16,190 bases of DNA from Herpetosiphonaceae bacterium (GCA_030147335.1 JASKZZ010000280.1:1-16190); one strand, 5' to 3'; counted from the first letter of the stretch, positions 7,601 through 14,331 are shown. Numbers and translations are program-made. The notes: generated by a model not told the origin, from the letters alone.

Positions 7601-10165
7601 AACGACGGTGTGTTGGTCGGCACAACGACTAATACCGCTTTTACCGTAACGAGCCTCACGCCCAATACCACCTATTCGTTTACGGTGACGGCAAAAGACA
7701 TGTACCGCAACCTGTCGGAGCCAAGCACTGCGTTGAGCGCTACGACGAATCCGGATATAACGCCGCCGTCGACGCCGACCAATGTGCGAACGACAAGCAG
7801 CGACACGTCGGTAAGCCTTGTATGGGACGCAGCTTCGGATAACATCGGAGTGACCGGCTACGACGTGTATTACGGCACGACGCTGGCTGGCACTACCACC
7901 AACACGTTTGTGACCGTTGGCAATCTGACACCTAATACCAGCTATACCTTTACGGTCAAAGCAACCGATGCGGCGGGCAATCACTCAGGCGCGAGCGAAG
8001 CGGTCACCATCACAACAACGTCAGGCGCAATGCCGGAAACCAGGACGATCCGCTACACCTACGACGGCTTGGCACGCTTGACCGATGCCGTGGAAGATCC
8101 GGGTACGGCATATAAGTACACGTATGATCTGAGTGGGAACCGAACCGAGGTGAAGGTCAACGGCGTCCTGACCGAAAGCCGCTCCTACAACGCGGCCAAT
8201 CAGGTCGTGGGTTGGCAGTATGATGCCGTGGGCAATCTGCTCAGTGACGGCACGGCGGCGCGCAGCTACACCTACGATGCCCTGCGACGCCTGACCACAG
8301 CGACGACCAATGGGACGGCGGTGACCTCGACCTATAACGGCGACGGTACTCTGGTCGCCCAGACCACGGGAACGGCGACGACCCGCTTCACGCAGGACCT
8401 GGCGCAGCCGTTGGTGCAGGTGCTGCAAGAAACGCAGGGCGGTATCACGACCAACCACGTGTATGGCTACGAGCGGCTGGTTTCGCTCAGCGGCATGACG
8501 CAGCAGTGGTATGGCACCGATGGGCTGGGCAGTGTGCGGCAAACGCTGGATGCCAGCGGTCAGCCCTTGTCTGCGCTCCACTATGACCCGTGGGGCACGC
8601 CGCAAGGTGCAACAGCGCCAGCGACGTTTGGCTTTACCAGTGAGGTGCAGGACAGCACAAGCGGCCTGGTCAACCTACGCGCGCGGTGGTATCAGCCGGA
8701 GACCGGCACGTTCCTGACGCGCGACTCGTATCCGGGTGTGAATGGCGTGCCGGCCTCGCGCCATCCCTACCAGTACGCCCTGAACGCGCCGACCCAGTAC
8801 ACCGACCCCAGTGGTAACTGTCCGTGGTGTATTGCCGTCGCGGGCGGTGCGGCTATCAGCGCGGGCATTGAGTACGGCTCGCAGGTCTACGGCAACTACC
8901 AGAACGGCATGAGCGGGTCTGCGGCCTGGACCTCGGTTGACGGACGAGCACTCGGTCAGGCCGCACTGCAAGGCGCGATTGAGGGTGGCGTCGGCTTTGT
9001 CGGCGGTCCATGGCTTGGCCGGGCATTAGGCAAGGGCTGGAAGGCGGCGATGGCTGCGGGCGCGATAGAAGGCGCGCTCAGCGGTATCCTCAGCCAGCTC
9101 GGCTTCAACTGGTACAACGGCTGTAACTGGGGCAACGGCCTGGGTGGGGCAGCACTGCGCGGAGCAGGTATCGGCGGCGCATTTGGCGCGGTGGGCTACG
9201 GCGCACAGAAGGCGTTTGCGCGGGCAAAGCCGATGGCCCGGCTGGGTGTGCATAGTCCGGATGTGCCGCGTGCCAGTGGTCTCGCTGATGATGTAGACAC
9301 TGGCGTGAGCGCAATTGGCGGTAGTTGCAAGAACAGCTTCAGCGCCAATACAGTCGTCGCAACCAAGGAGGGTGAGGAACCGATCAGCGAGGTCGAGCTT
9401 GGCGAACAAGTACTGGCGTGGGACGAGACGACGGGGCAGACCGGCTACTACACGGTCACGGCCACCATCTCGCACATCGACCCGGTGATTGTCAGGCTGA
9501 CGCTGGACGACGAGGAGATCGAAACCACGCCGGAGCATCCGTTCTACACGGAGGAGCGCGGCTGGGTCGATGCTGCCAAGCTGACGGTGGGCGAGCATGT
9601 GCGGCAGTCGGACGGCGAGCTGGGCGTTGTGACGGTCGTGCGGCTGGAACAGCGCACACAGCGTATGTACAACCTCACCGTTGCGGTTGCCCATACCTTC
9701 TTCGTCGGCGACGAGCAGTGGTTGGTCCATAATACCAATTGTCCAGAAGTAGCTGAGGCATTAACAGCTGGGTTACCTTACCGCAAAGATGGAAAAGGCC
9801 CAACGTCGGGTTATCTCTTCGATAAGGATGGTAACCGAATTGGAGATCTGATAGTAAGTGGTAGAACAAAGTCCTTACCGTATATCGAACGGGATATGAT
9901 TAGGGATTCAGAACGTCAGCTCGATGAATTTCCGCACTATATGTCGATGCAGGATCATGTCGAAATGAAAGTTGCCAGGTATATGCATGAGCACAATATG
10001 ACTGAAGCAACCTTAGTAATCAATAATCATCCCTGCAAGGGCGGTAAGCTTACTTGTGACATATGGCTTAAGTATGCTATTCCATTAAATGCAAGACTGC
10101 GAGTCATAGTACCTGATGGATATGATGTTGACGGGGTTTTCGACGAACCTTTTAAGGGCGAGTGA
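4634..10165 (+). CDS. Giant polymorphic toxin: SBBP - 11x FN3 - RHS core - Hint - DddA-like deaminase (N-terminus lost)
   Basis: The frame is open from the IS edge at 4634. The first possible start, TTG 4790, lies inside a repeat, so the secretion signal is missing. Numbering from TTG 4790: SBBP beta-propeller repeats run to about residue 55 (GYGIAVDSKDAAYVTGET before the TTG, then YYGGSGDDFGRGI), and eleven FN3 domains span about 61-1079. Next are a few YD repeats (YTYDGLARL, YTYDLSGNR, YTYDALRRL) and the RHS core with GLVNLRARWYQPETGTF, ending in DPSGN at about 1342. A Gly/Ala-rich linker follows. The Hint domain runs from Cys1513 (CKNSFSANTVV) through TPEHPFYT to HTFFVGDEQWLVHN, Asn1648. 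Residues 1649-1791 form a cytidine deaminase of the SCP1.201/DddA type: HVEMKVA (His1723, Glu1725) and NNHPC...C (Cys1749, Cys1756). Hint is expected to release the toxin, and DddA relatives deaminate double-stranded DNA. Whether this truncated gene is expressed is unclear. Confidence 0.9.
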   Translation, partial: GYGIAVDSKDAAYVTGETWSTSFFPTNNGIQLTKGGGWDAFVTKVSDGGNQVLYSTYYGGSGDDFGRGIVLDNNSNPLIVGTTSSTDLQVVSAVQSSNAGGTDVFVTKVSETIAPTAPPNLRSTGKTETSISLAWDTATDNVGVIGYEVYIFINGENYWRYAGWTTSTTYTVTGRSPNSLYYFYVTARDAGSNVSSASNVISVTTNADTLAPSVPANLRSTGKTEKTVSLAWDAAIDNVGVASYEIYKGTTLAGTSTTTTFTVSSLSPSTSYSFTVKAKDASGNVSAASTAVTVTTNADTTPPSTPTNFRSTGTTATTINLAWDAATDNIGVAGYDIYWYEATSSGTIQRFLGSTTGTTFTVTGRSPNTTYSLGVSAKDAAGNYSPSSTRISVTTAADTQAPTVPANLRSTGTTETTTSLAWDTATDNVGVTSYYIYKGTQFTGSSATTSFTVTGLTPNTNTTFTVRAVDAVGNLSGASNAVTATTRADTQAPTTPPNLRSTGATATTISLAWDAATDNVGVTGYEVYNGVTLVATVTGRTYMVTGLAPNTSYTFTVKAKDGAGNRSGASAALTEATTADTQAPSVPTNLRTTGTTEQTVDLAWDASTDNVAVTEYNVYRGGVLIGTTTTQTYAVSGLTPATSYTFTVRAKDGAGNVSAESSPLTISTNADTQAPTTPTNLRSTGQTATTVALAWDAATDNIGVTEYEVYDGSTRVGTTATTSFTVDPLSAGTTYTFTVKAKDGAGNVSAASNALTVTPVDTLPPSAPTNVRSTTTTAMSIALAWDAATDNVGVTGYEVYNGSTLAGTTTGTTYTLSGLTPSTSYSITVKVRDAANNVSASSSALTVTTTADTEAPTSPTYFTWTAKTEASISFAWEPATDNVGVTTYELFYGTSSTDITTSGGTTSTTTYTVTGLKPRTAYYFKIVARDAAGNVSPPTTYGSYIFTPSDTTPPTSPTNLRTTHTTETSIGLAWDAATDAVGVTGYDVYNDGVLVGTTTNTAFTVTSLTPNTTYSFTVTAKDMYRNLSEPSTALSATTNPDITPPSTPTNVRTTSSDTSVSLVWDAASDNIGVTGYDVYYGTTLAGTTTNTFVTVGNLTPNTSYTFTVKATDAAGNHSGASEAVTITTTSGAMPETRTIRYTYDGLARLTDAVEDPGTAYKYTYDLSGNRTEVKVNGVLTESRSYNAANQVVGWQYDAVGNLLSDGTAARSYTYDALRRLTTATTNGTAVTSTYNGDGTLVAQTTGTATTRFTQDLAQPLVQVLQETQGGITTNHVYGYERLVSLSGMTQQWYGTDGLGSVRQTLDASGQPLSALHYDPWGTPQGATAPATFGFTSEVQDSTSGLVNLRARWYQPETGTFLTRDSYPGVNGVPASRHPYQYALNAPTQYTDPSGNCPWCIAVAGGAAISAGIEYGSQVYGNYQNGMSGSAAWTSVDGRALGQAALQGAIEGGVGFVGGPWLGRALGKGWKAAMAAGAIEGALSGILSQLGFNWYNGCNWGNGLGGAALRGAGIGGAFGAVGYGAQKAFARAKPMARLGVHSPDVPRASGLADDVDTGVSAIGGSCKNSFSANTVVATKEGEEPISEVELGEQVLAWDETTGQTGYYTVTATISHIDPVIVRLTLDDEEIETTPEHPFYTEERGWVDAAKLTVGEHVRQSDGELGVVTVVRLEQRTQRMYNLTVAVAHTFFVGDEQWLVHNTNCPEVAEALTAGLPYRKDGKGPTSGYLFDKDGNRIGDLIVSGRTKSLPYIERDMIRDSERQLDEFPHYMSMQDHVEMKVARYMHEHNMTEATLVINNHPCKGGKLTCDIWLKYAIPLNARLRVIVPDGYDVDGVFDEPFKGE
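4973..8026 (+). repeat. Tandem array of 11 fibronectin type III domain units
   Basis: Eleven units of about 273-299 bases start near 4973, 5264, 5536, 5835, 6107, 6380, 6653, 6923, 7195, 7492 and 7762. Each has the signature APxxPxNLRSTG, LAWDAATDNVGV, Y and a closing KAKDGAGNVSAAS. Units 9 and 10 are the most divergent: unit 9 begins SPTYFTWTAKTE, and unit 10 has TDAVG. Such arrays usually act as an extended stalk or linker on secreted or surface proteins and are prone to unit-number change by recombination. Confidence 0.9.
9218..9733 (+). repeat. Hint-region repeat, copy A (functional context)
   Basis: This segment encodes the end of the linker and the whole Hint domain of the large toxin. 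It recurs as a direct repeat at 11045-11559 with high nucleotide similarity; the second copy is one base shorter. Both copies end exactly at the Asn of VHN, where the toxin domain begins, so the pair delimits exchangeable toxin modules. Confidence 0.85.
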
Positions 10166-10238
10166 TAGAACTCTCTAAACAAAACAGCCAACGTTAGCAG
10201 GCACTATTCTTTACTGAGATATGGTGATTGCTCCTTGG

Positions 10239-10288
10239 GTGTCTTGGCACTATTTCGTAACTTTGCTAACGAAATAGTGCCAAGACAC
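10239..10288 (+). terminator. Strong stem-loop between toxin and immunity gene
   Basis: A perfect 20-base inverted repeat (GTGTCTTGGCACTATTTCGT at 10239-10258, its complement at 10269-10288) has a 10-base loop and is followed by ACTTTTG. It lies 73 bases after the toxin stop and 77 bases before the immunity start. The short T-run makes it a possible intrinsic terminator or attenuator; mRNA processing or protection is equally possible. A related hairpin with the same TGTCTTGG/CCAAGACA core occurs in the second cassette at 12087-12129. Confidence 0.6.
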
Positions 10289-10365
10289 ACTTTTGCAGGA
10301 AGTGCAATATTGCATCGGTGTTGGTTTGTGGTACATAGTGTTGTATAGAATAAGGAGAGGTACAT

Positions 10366-10830
10366 ATGAGTTTTACCGTGAAGAAGATGATATGGGAGCG
10401 TGGTGAACGGCACGGCCATGCCTATGTGCCACAGGATCACGATGACTTCCTACAGAAACTGAATGACCTCCATACACACGCCGTCGATACGGACTACCCG
10501 TTCTATATTGAAATTAATTTCACCAACAATACGGTTATTGGCATTATTGTTGGTTGCCAAAAAAGCGTGTTCGATTTTGGAGAGCTATTGTTGAAAGGTA
10601 CAACTGACAAGGATGATAGGTACAGCATGACAAGCAATTGGGCAGAAACCCAGGAAACTGAGTGGATCGAGTTCTCGTATTTCGGCGTGTGGAGCACACA
10701 GGAACCTGAAAAATTACTCCCATTCAACATGGTCATTCACTCGGTTGTGTATTACGTACAACATCTGAAACTGCTCCCATGTATCAAATTGTATGACACC
10801 TCATTAACAGAAAAATATGGACAGCATTGA
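10366..10830 (+). CDS. Imm1-like immunity protein for the DddA-like toxin
   Basis: A 154-residue protein with ATG at 10366 and a strong ribosome site AAGGAG at 10352-10357 (8-base spacing). The layout suits the Imm1 family, which pairs with SCP1.201-type deaminases: an N-terminal helix with a strand pattern (YIEINFTNNTVIGIIVG), then WIEFSYFGVWSTQEPEKLLP, which corresponds to the family's aromatic/Pro segment, and a final helix-strand pair before the C-terminus. There is no signal peptide or membrane helix, so it should act in the cytoplasm by binding the deaminase. It follows the toxin directly and has a clear paralogue at 12206-12688, also placed after a deaminase; this context supports the assignment strongly. 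Its own ribosome site and the stem-loop before it suggest expression independent of the huge toxin message. Confidence 0.75.
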   Translation: MSFTVKKMIWERGERHGHAYVPQDHDDFLQKLNDLHTHAVDTDYPFYIEINFTNNTVIGIIVGCQKSVFDFGELLLKGTTDKDDRYSMTSNWAETQETEWIEFSYFGVWSTQEPEKLLPFNMVIHSVVYYVQHLKLLPCIKLYDTSLTEKYGQH

Positions 10831-11015
10831 TGCCGTACAGAAACCGTGTACTCGTACAACGATATGTACCACCTCTGGTGTGTTCGTCCGTGTTTGTGAC
10901 CGTTCTGTTGGATGAGCCGCAGAGTGAGACGTATCGTCGGTATTTTGCCATCCATCGGAGTCTGCTGCAACTCTATCAGCGACATCACAAAAGCCACCAC
11001 GCGCGCTATTTCTAG
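10830..11015 (+). CDS. Small unrecognised ORF overlapping the immunity stop (TGATG)
   Basis: An ATG at 10830 shares bases with the immunity gene's TGA, giving a 61-residue frame that ends at 11015, 29 bases before the duplicated Hint block. The tail (ETYRRYFAIHRSLLQLYQRH) is Tyr/His/Arg-rich. I recognise no family. It might be a translationally coupled small protein, or a remnant of whatever lay at this junction before the cassette duplicated. Nothing comparable follows the second immunity gene, which argues against a fixed role. Confidence 0.3.
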   Translation: MPYRNRVLVQRYVPPLVCSSVFVTVLLDEPQSETYRRYFAIHRSLLQLYQRHHKSHHARYF

Positions 11016-11044
11016 AATCTGGTTACTCTAATCCGTAACTTGAC

Positions 11045-11559
11045 GCGTAGGCGAAACCGTTAGCACGGCTCGGGGTGCATAGTCCGGATGTGCCGCGTGC
11101 CAGTGGGCTAGCTGACGATGTGGACAACGGCGCGAGCGCACTTGGCGGCAGTTGTAAGAACAGCTTCAGCGCCAATACAGTCGTCGCAACCAAGGGGGTG
11201 AGGAGCCGATCAGCGAGATCGAGCTTGGCGAACAAGTGCTGGCGTGGGACGAGACGACGGGGGAAACAAGCTACTACACCGTCACAGCCACCATCTCGCA
11301 CATCGACCCGGTGATCGTCAGGCTGACGCTGGACGACGAGGAGATCGAAACCACGCCGGAGCATCCGTTCTACACGTAAGCACGTGGGTGGGTCGACGCC
11401 GCCAAGTTGACGGTGGGCGAGCATGTGCGGCAGGCGGACGGCGAGGTCGGTCTCGTGGCGGTGGTGCGGCTGGAGCAACGGACGCAACGCATGTACAACC
11501 TCACCGTTGCTGTTGCCCATACCTTCTTTGTCGGCGACGAGCAGTGGTTGGTCCATAAT
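11045..11559 (+). repeat. Hint-region repeat, copy B (silent copy)
   Basis: Direct repeat of 9218-9733. Identity is high across long runs, with scattered substitutions, one deleted base and one premature stop. The two copies are about 1.8 kb apart in the same orientation. Recombination between them would remove the first toxin and immunity gene and attach the second toxin to the full-length carrier. Crossover downstream of 11379 would also repair both lesions. Confidence 0.85.
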
Positions 11560-12012
11560 GTCACCTGCCCTGAAGAAGTAGAGGCAATAGCGGCTGGATT
11601 ACCGCTTCGAGGTGAAAAGAGTCCAACGTCAGGTTATTTATTTGATAAGGATGGTAACCGAATCGGTGATCTCATCGTAAGTGGTAGAAGCAAGCCGGGG
11701 GCAATTATCGAACGGAACATGGTAAGGGATTACAATCGTTATTTCGACCAATTTCAACCTCCCCATGCTTTGCTGGAATTTCAAGACCATGTGGAGATGA
11801 AAGTTGCTAGGCATATGCACGACCACAATATGAACGAGGCAACCCTGGTAATCAATAACCATCCTTGCATGCGTAGACCTAACGCTCGTGTTGATCTTAC
11901 TTGCTCGACGTGGCTTCGGAATGCTCTTCCGTTAGGTGCAAGACTGAGAGTTATCGTTCCTGATAAATATGATAGTCGAGGTCGTTTTGACGAAATCTTC
12001 GAGGCTTGGTAA
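11045..12012 (+). pseudogene. Orphan Hint - DddA-like deaminase cassette with disabled Hint domain
   Basis: This is a second copy of the Hint region (11045-11559) joined to a different deaminase (11560-12012, 150 residues). The Hint part lost one base near 11193-11198 (compare 9366-9376), and codon 11377-11379 is TAA where the first copy has GAG. The only uninterrupted frame therefore starts inside Hint (TTG 11407). The deaminase domain is intact: GYLFDKDGNRIGDLIVSG, HVEMKVARHM (His at 11788-11790, Glu at 11794-11796), NNHPC and a second Cys 11 residues further on. It is clearly homologous to the first toxin but diverged in the middle and at the end. No export or RHS part precedes it, as in the orphan toxin modules known from Rhs and CDI loci, which become expressed by recombination into the main gene. 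Confidence 0.85.
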
Positions 12013-12086
12013 TACGACTACTCTCTTTGTACAGTCAAAACTGGCAGGTTATAATTCATAATTGAAGTGCGTAGAACTTTATGGGG

Positions 12087-12129
12087 TTGTCTTGGTAATG
12101 CTTCGGGTGACGGAACGCTGCCAAGACAA
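12087..12129 (+). repeat. Stem-loop between second toxin and its immunity gene
   Basis: TTGTCTTGG (12087-12095) pairs with CCAAGACAA (12121-12129). The intervening bases extend the stem with wobble pairs (GC/GC, TTCG/CGGA) down to a small loop near GGTGA. The outer core is the same as in the perfect hairpin at 10239-10288, and it occupies the same place, about 75 bases both after the toxin stop and before the immunity start. There is no T-run after it. Confidence 0.6.
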
Positions 12130-12205
12130 TCGTAGTGGAAATATAACTTTATCATGCACGATTTTACGATCGGCGTTTTGTGAAGCAATCAGGATAAGGT
12201 CTACA

Positions 12206-12688
12206 ATGGGATATTGCGTAACCAAGATGGAATGGGAATACGGAGAAGCGTATGGGCATGCCTATGTTCCCCTGGATCGTGCTGACTTTATGCGCCAGCT
12301 GCATGCCCTCCACACGCATGCGGCCAAGATCGACCGCCCATTTTATTTGGCGATCATGTTTTCCAACAACACGGAGATGGGCATTGTGCTTGGCGCCGAT
12401 CGGAGTCCGTTTTACTTCGGTGGAGATGTCGGAGCTACTAGCGACACGCCAGGTAAGCCAATAGCTACAGCCTATTCCGACGGCACTGATTGGCGCGAAA
12501 CGGACGACAGCGACTGGCTAGAGTACTCGTATTGGGGAAGTTTGAGCAACATGCCCCCCGGACAAGTGCTACCGCTCGCAACAGTCTTGGAGGTGGTCAT
12601 GTATTATGCCGACCACTTCAAGCTCCTGCGAACGATCCCGTTATATAGTACGGAAATTATGGAACAGTACGGAGAACACAGTTTATAA
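12206..12688 (+). CDS. Second Imm1-like immunity protein
   Basis: A 160-residue paralogue of the protein at 10366-10830. ATG 12206 was chosen because it aligns with the first immunity start (KMEWEYGEAYGHAYVP against KMIWERGERHGHAYVP) and has GGATAAGG at 12192-12199; the frame is open further upstream to 12062 without matching sequence. Shared landmarks are NNTEMGIVLG, DWLEYSYWGSLSNMPPGQVLP, a late helix with VVMYYADHFKLL and the C-terminal EQYGEH. There is no signal peptide or membrane segment. It follows the second deaminase and presumably neutralises it. Unlike that toxin, its frame is intact, and an intact immunity gene beside a silent toxin still protects against kin or siblings that express it. 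Confidence 0.75.
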   Translation: MGYCVTKMEWEYGEAYGHAYVPLDRADFMRQLHALHTHAAKIDRPFYLAIMFSNNTEMGIVLGADRSPFYFGGDVGATSDTPGKPIATAYSDGTDWRETDDSDWLEYSYWGSLSNMPPGQVLPLATVLEVVMYYADHFKLLRTIPLYSTEIMEQYGEHSL

Positions 12689-12769
12689 GTGGTGCTTATT
12701 TAAATATTTTCACATAAGGCTGATAAGAGTTGGTAGGAGCATTGGGTGTACACTTCACTTAGTTTCTGT

Positions 12770-13432
12770 ACCATTACTGAACTTAGCTCGTCCTAACCAG
12801 GAATTTCTTGCTTTCGTTGGTGGTCAACCAGCTCATGTACTACTAATAGAGCGCAGGATGGATGTAATTTCGGTTTTTAATCTTCGTACAGAGTTGGTTC
12901 AAGCAGTCTTGCCGCAGGTAACCCTTGAACGACTCCATGAACGAATTATCGGTGGGTTTATCAGGCTAGCCGAACTCCAGCTAGACCTCGTTTTCGTACG
13001 CCCATGTGTCCAGCGTCTTGAATTAAGCTGAGAACATTATTCATCGCAATGTGATAGGGCAGGACGTCAATGGTCTTCGGCTGGTCCTGTAGCATCACGA
13101 TTTACCATCCCGTCAGCAAGATGCCGACCTCGATCGAAGGACTTATTCGGCTCACGTTATCCACGAACGTCAGTGGCAGAAATCTTCGGTCGTTCGCTAG
13201 CATATCACTTACGAAATCTATACTGTATAGTTGTTCATTAATGCGGCCTGACGGAGCATGACTCGAAATGCACTGGCACGGCGTCCACAGTGTCGACGCC
13301 GTGCCAGTCCTTCGAGCTGATACAAGTGGTAGACCCGCTTGTGGTTAACTGGCTAGCCCCGGGCGCAGCAGTACGTGAAATCACCGTTAGCCATAGCCCA
13401 CGCTCACGACTGGAGCTGTTGGGGATTCCAAG
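12770..13432 (-). pseudogene. IS3-family transposase (OrfB, rve) relic with many stop codons
   Basis: No single long frame survives, but read on the minus strand the IS3 integrase-core order is plain. There is GYG..R.FHVLLR near 13400, then PVNHKRVYHLYQLEGL near 13340. Next is SIDFVSDMLANDRRF near 13210, with the first catalytic Asp region, followed by VDNVSR and SIEVGILLTGW. After that come QPKTI, a damaged DNGPEF region, and LDTWAYENEV near 13000. The end is KPTDNSFMESFKGYLRQDCLNQ near 12930, with the catalytic Glu. Several stop codons sit where relatives have Arg, Trp or Gln, and there are at least three frame changes. It is long dead. No terminal inverted repeats were identified. It lies between the second immunity gene and a broken RHS core copy. 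Confidence 0.8.
13272..13308. repeat. Perfect 14-base inverted repeat inside the IS3 relic
   Basis: ACTGGCACGGCGTC (13272-13285) and GACGCCGTGCCAGT (13295-13308) are exact complements around a 9-base loop. The segment lies in the Arg-rich linker of the dead transposase (LARRRHCGRRASA). There is no T-run on either strand, so it is not a typical terminator. It may be a chance repeat in an Arg-rich coding stretch or a protein-binding hairpin. Confidence 0.5.
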
Positions 13433-13444
13433 GCGAAAAAACAA

Positions 13445-13782
13445 CACAAGCGGCCTGGTCAACCTACGCGCGGTGGTATCAGCCGGAGACCGGAACGTTC
13501 CTCACGCGCGACCCGTATCCGGGTGTGAATGGCGTGCCAGCCTCGCGCCATCCTTACCAGTACGCCCTGAACGCGCCGACCCAGTACACCGACCCCAGCG
13601 GCAACTGTCCATGGTGTATCGCGGTTGCTGGCGGCGCGGCCATTAGCGCGGGCATTGAGTACGGCTCGCAGGTCTACGGCAACTACCAGAACGGCATGAG
13701 CGGATCAACGGCCTGGACCTCGGTTGATGGACGAGCACTCGGTCAAGCAGCACTGCAAGGCGCAATTGAAGGCGGCGTCGGC
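13445..13782 (+). pseudogene. Third, partial copy of the RHS core and linker
   Basis: Nearly identical to 8656-8995 of the big toxin: ARWYQPETGTFLTRD, DPSGNCPWC, the Gly/Ala-rich linker up to ALQGAIEGGVG. Two bases are missing from the CGCGCG run near 13468, which breaks the RHS frame just before WYQPE. On the right the homology stops abruptly at 13782 and unrelated sequence follows. There is no start, Hint or toxin. The open frame spanning 13375-14004 is a chimera of the relic IS3, this fragment and antisense of the next gene, not a real protein. It marks a former RHS locus end or a recombination scar. Confidence 0.85.
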
Positions 13783-13899
13783 GGTTGGTCTCTGCGCTGC
13801 TCGCTGATCCAGCACCTGAGCAATGCGTGGTATCAGCCGCTCGCCCGGCACGAGATCATCGTCCGGCGTGCGCACACGAAACCCGATGGCTTGCAGTAT

Positions 13900-14331
13900 T
13901 TACGCAGCGTTGAATGCGCCTGGCAGAGCAACAATATACGGCTCAGTCGCGCGGTCGATCTCGTTTCCGGCATGATCAAACAATGCCACGTCGTCGGGAA
14001 TTGACAACAGCACAGCCGTTGGATTGCGCGAGCGGAGTTCGGCCGCTCGCAGTGTTCCATCTCGACGATCAACCGTGGCGATCGTGAGCGCGCCTGCGTT
14101 GTCGCGCAGGATGTTGATAACCACGCGACTGCCTGCTGTGTGGAGCTGGATGCGGTCAGGTGTGAGCGGCAATGTGATGCGTGTGGCAAATACCTGCGGA
14201 TAGGTCGCAAGCCAGTCATTGAAACACGCTTCACGCGTTCGTCCTTCATGGCTGAGAAAGCACGATGCGAGCTGCGCAGCACCGTTGTCGGCGGCGGCAT
14301 GCAGCACATCAAGGTAAGCAGGCTGGTGCAT
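13900..14331 (-). CDS. Unrecognised 143-residue soluble protein
   Basis: The start at ATG 14331 has AGGAG seven bases upstream and begins MHQPAYLDVLHAAADNG. An upstream extension of the frame to 14526 is not favoured. The N-terminal half is helical with one Cys (LASCFLSHEGRTREACFNDWL). The second half alternates strands (RVVINILRDNAGALTIATVDRR, VALFDHAGNEIDRA), giving a compact mixed fold. No signal peptide or membrane segment is seen. It is divergent from the next gene (14404), with 72 bases between them for both promoters; TATATT precedes this gene. After its stop the minus strand stays open to the RHS scar at 13782 (GFRVRTPDDDLVPGERL...), possibly the truncated next gene of the operon. I do not recognise a family. 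Confidence 0.6.
   Translation of the reverse strand: MHQPAYLDVLHAAADNGAAQLASCFLSHEGRTREACFNDWLATYPQVFATRITLPLTPDRIQLHTAGSRVVINILRDNAGALTIATVDRRDGTLRAAELRSRNPTAVLLSIPDDVALFDHAGNEIDRATEPYIVALPGAFNAA

Noticed and set aside
4973..8026. Regular 273-299 base repeats considered as a CRISPR or satellite array
   Set aside because: They are coding FN3 units in one continuous frame.
8021..9730. Long minus-strand frames opposite the RHS and Hint coding region
   Set aside because: These are antisense shadows of a GC-rich coding sequence; the plus strand has unmistakable RHS and Hint motifs.
12606..13261. Plus-strand frames of 141 and 63 residues
   Set aside because: They are the reverse strand of a decayed IS3 transposase whose motifs read clearly on the minus strand.
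13272..13308. Perfect hairpin considered as a terminator
   Set aside because: It has no T-run on either strand and sits inside an Arg-rich coding relic.
13375..14004. Plus-strand frame of 209 residues containing RHS core sequence
   Set aside because: It joins antisense of an IS3 relic, a frameshifted RHS fragment and antisense of the next gene; it is a chimera with no proper start.
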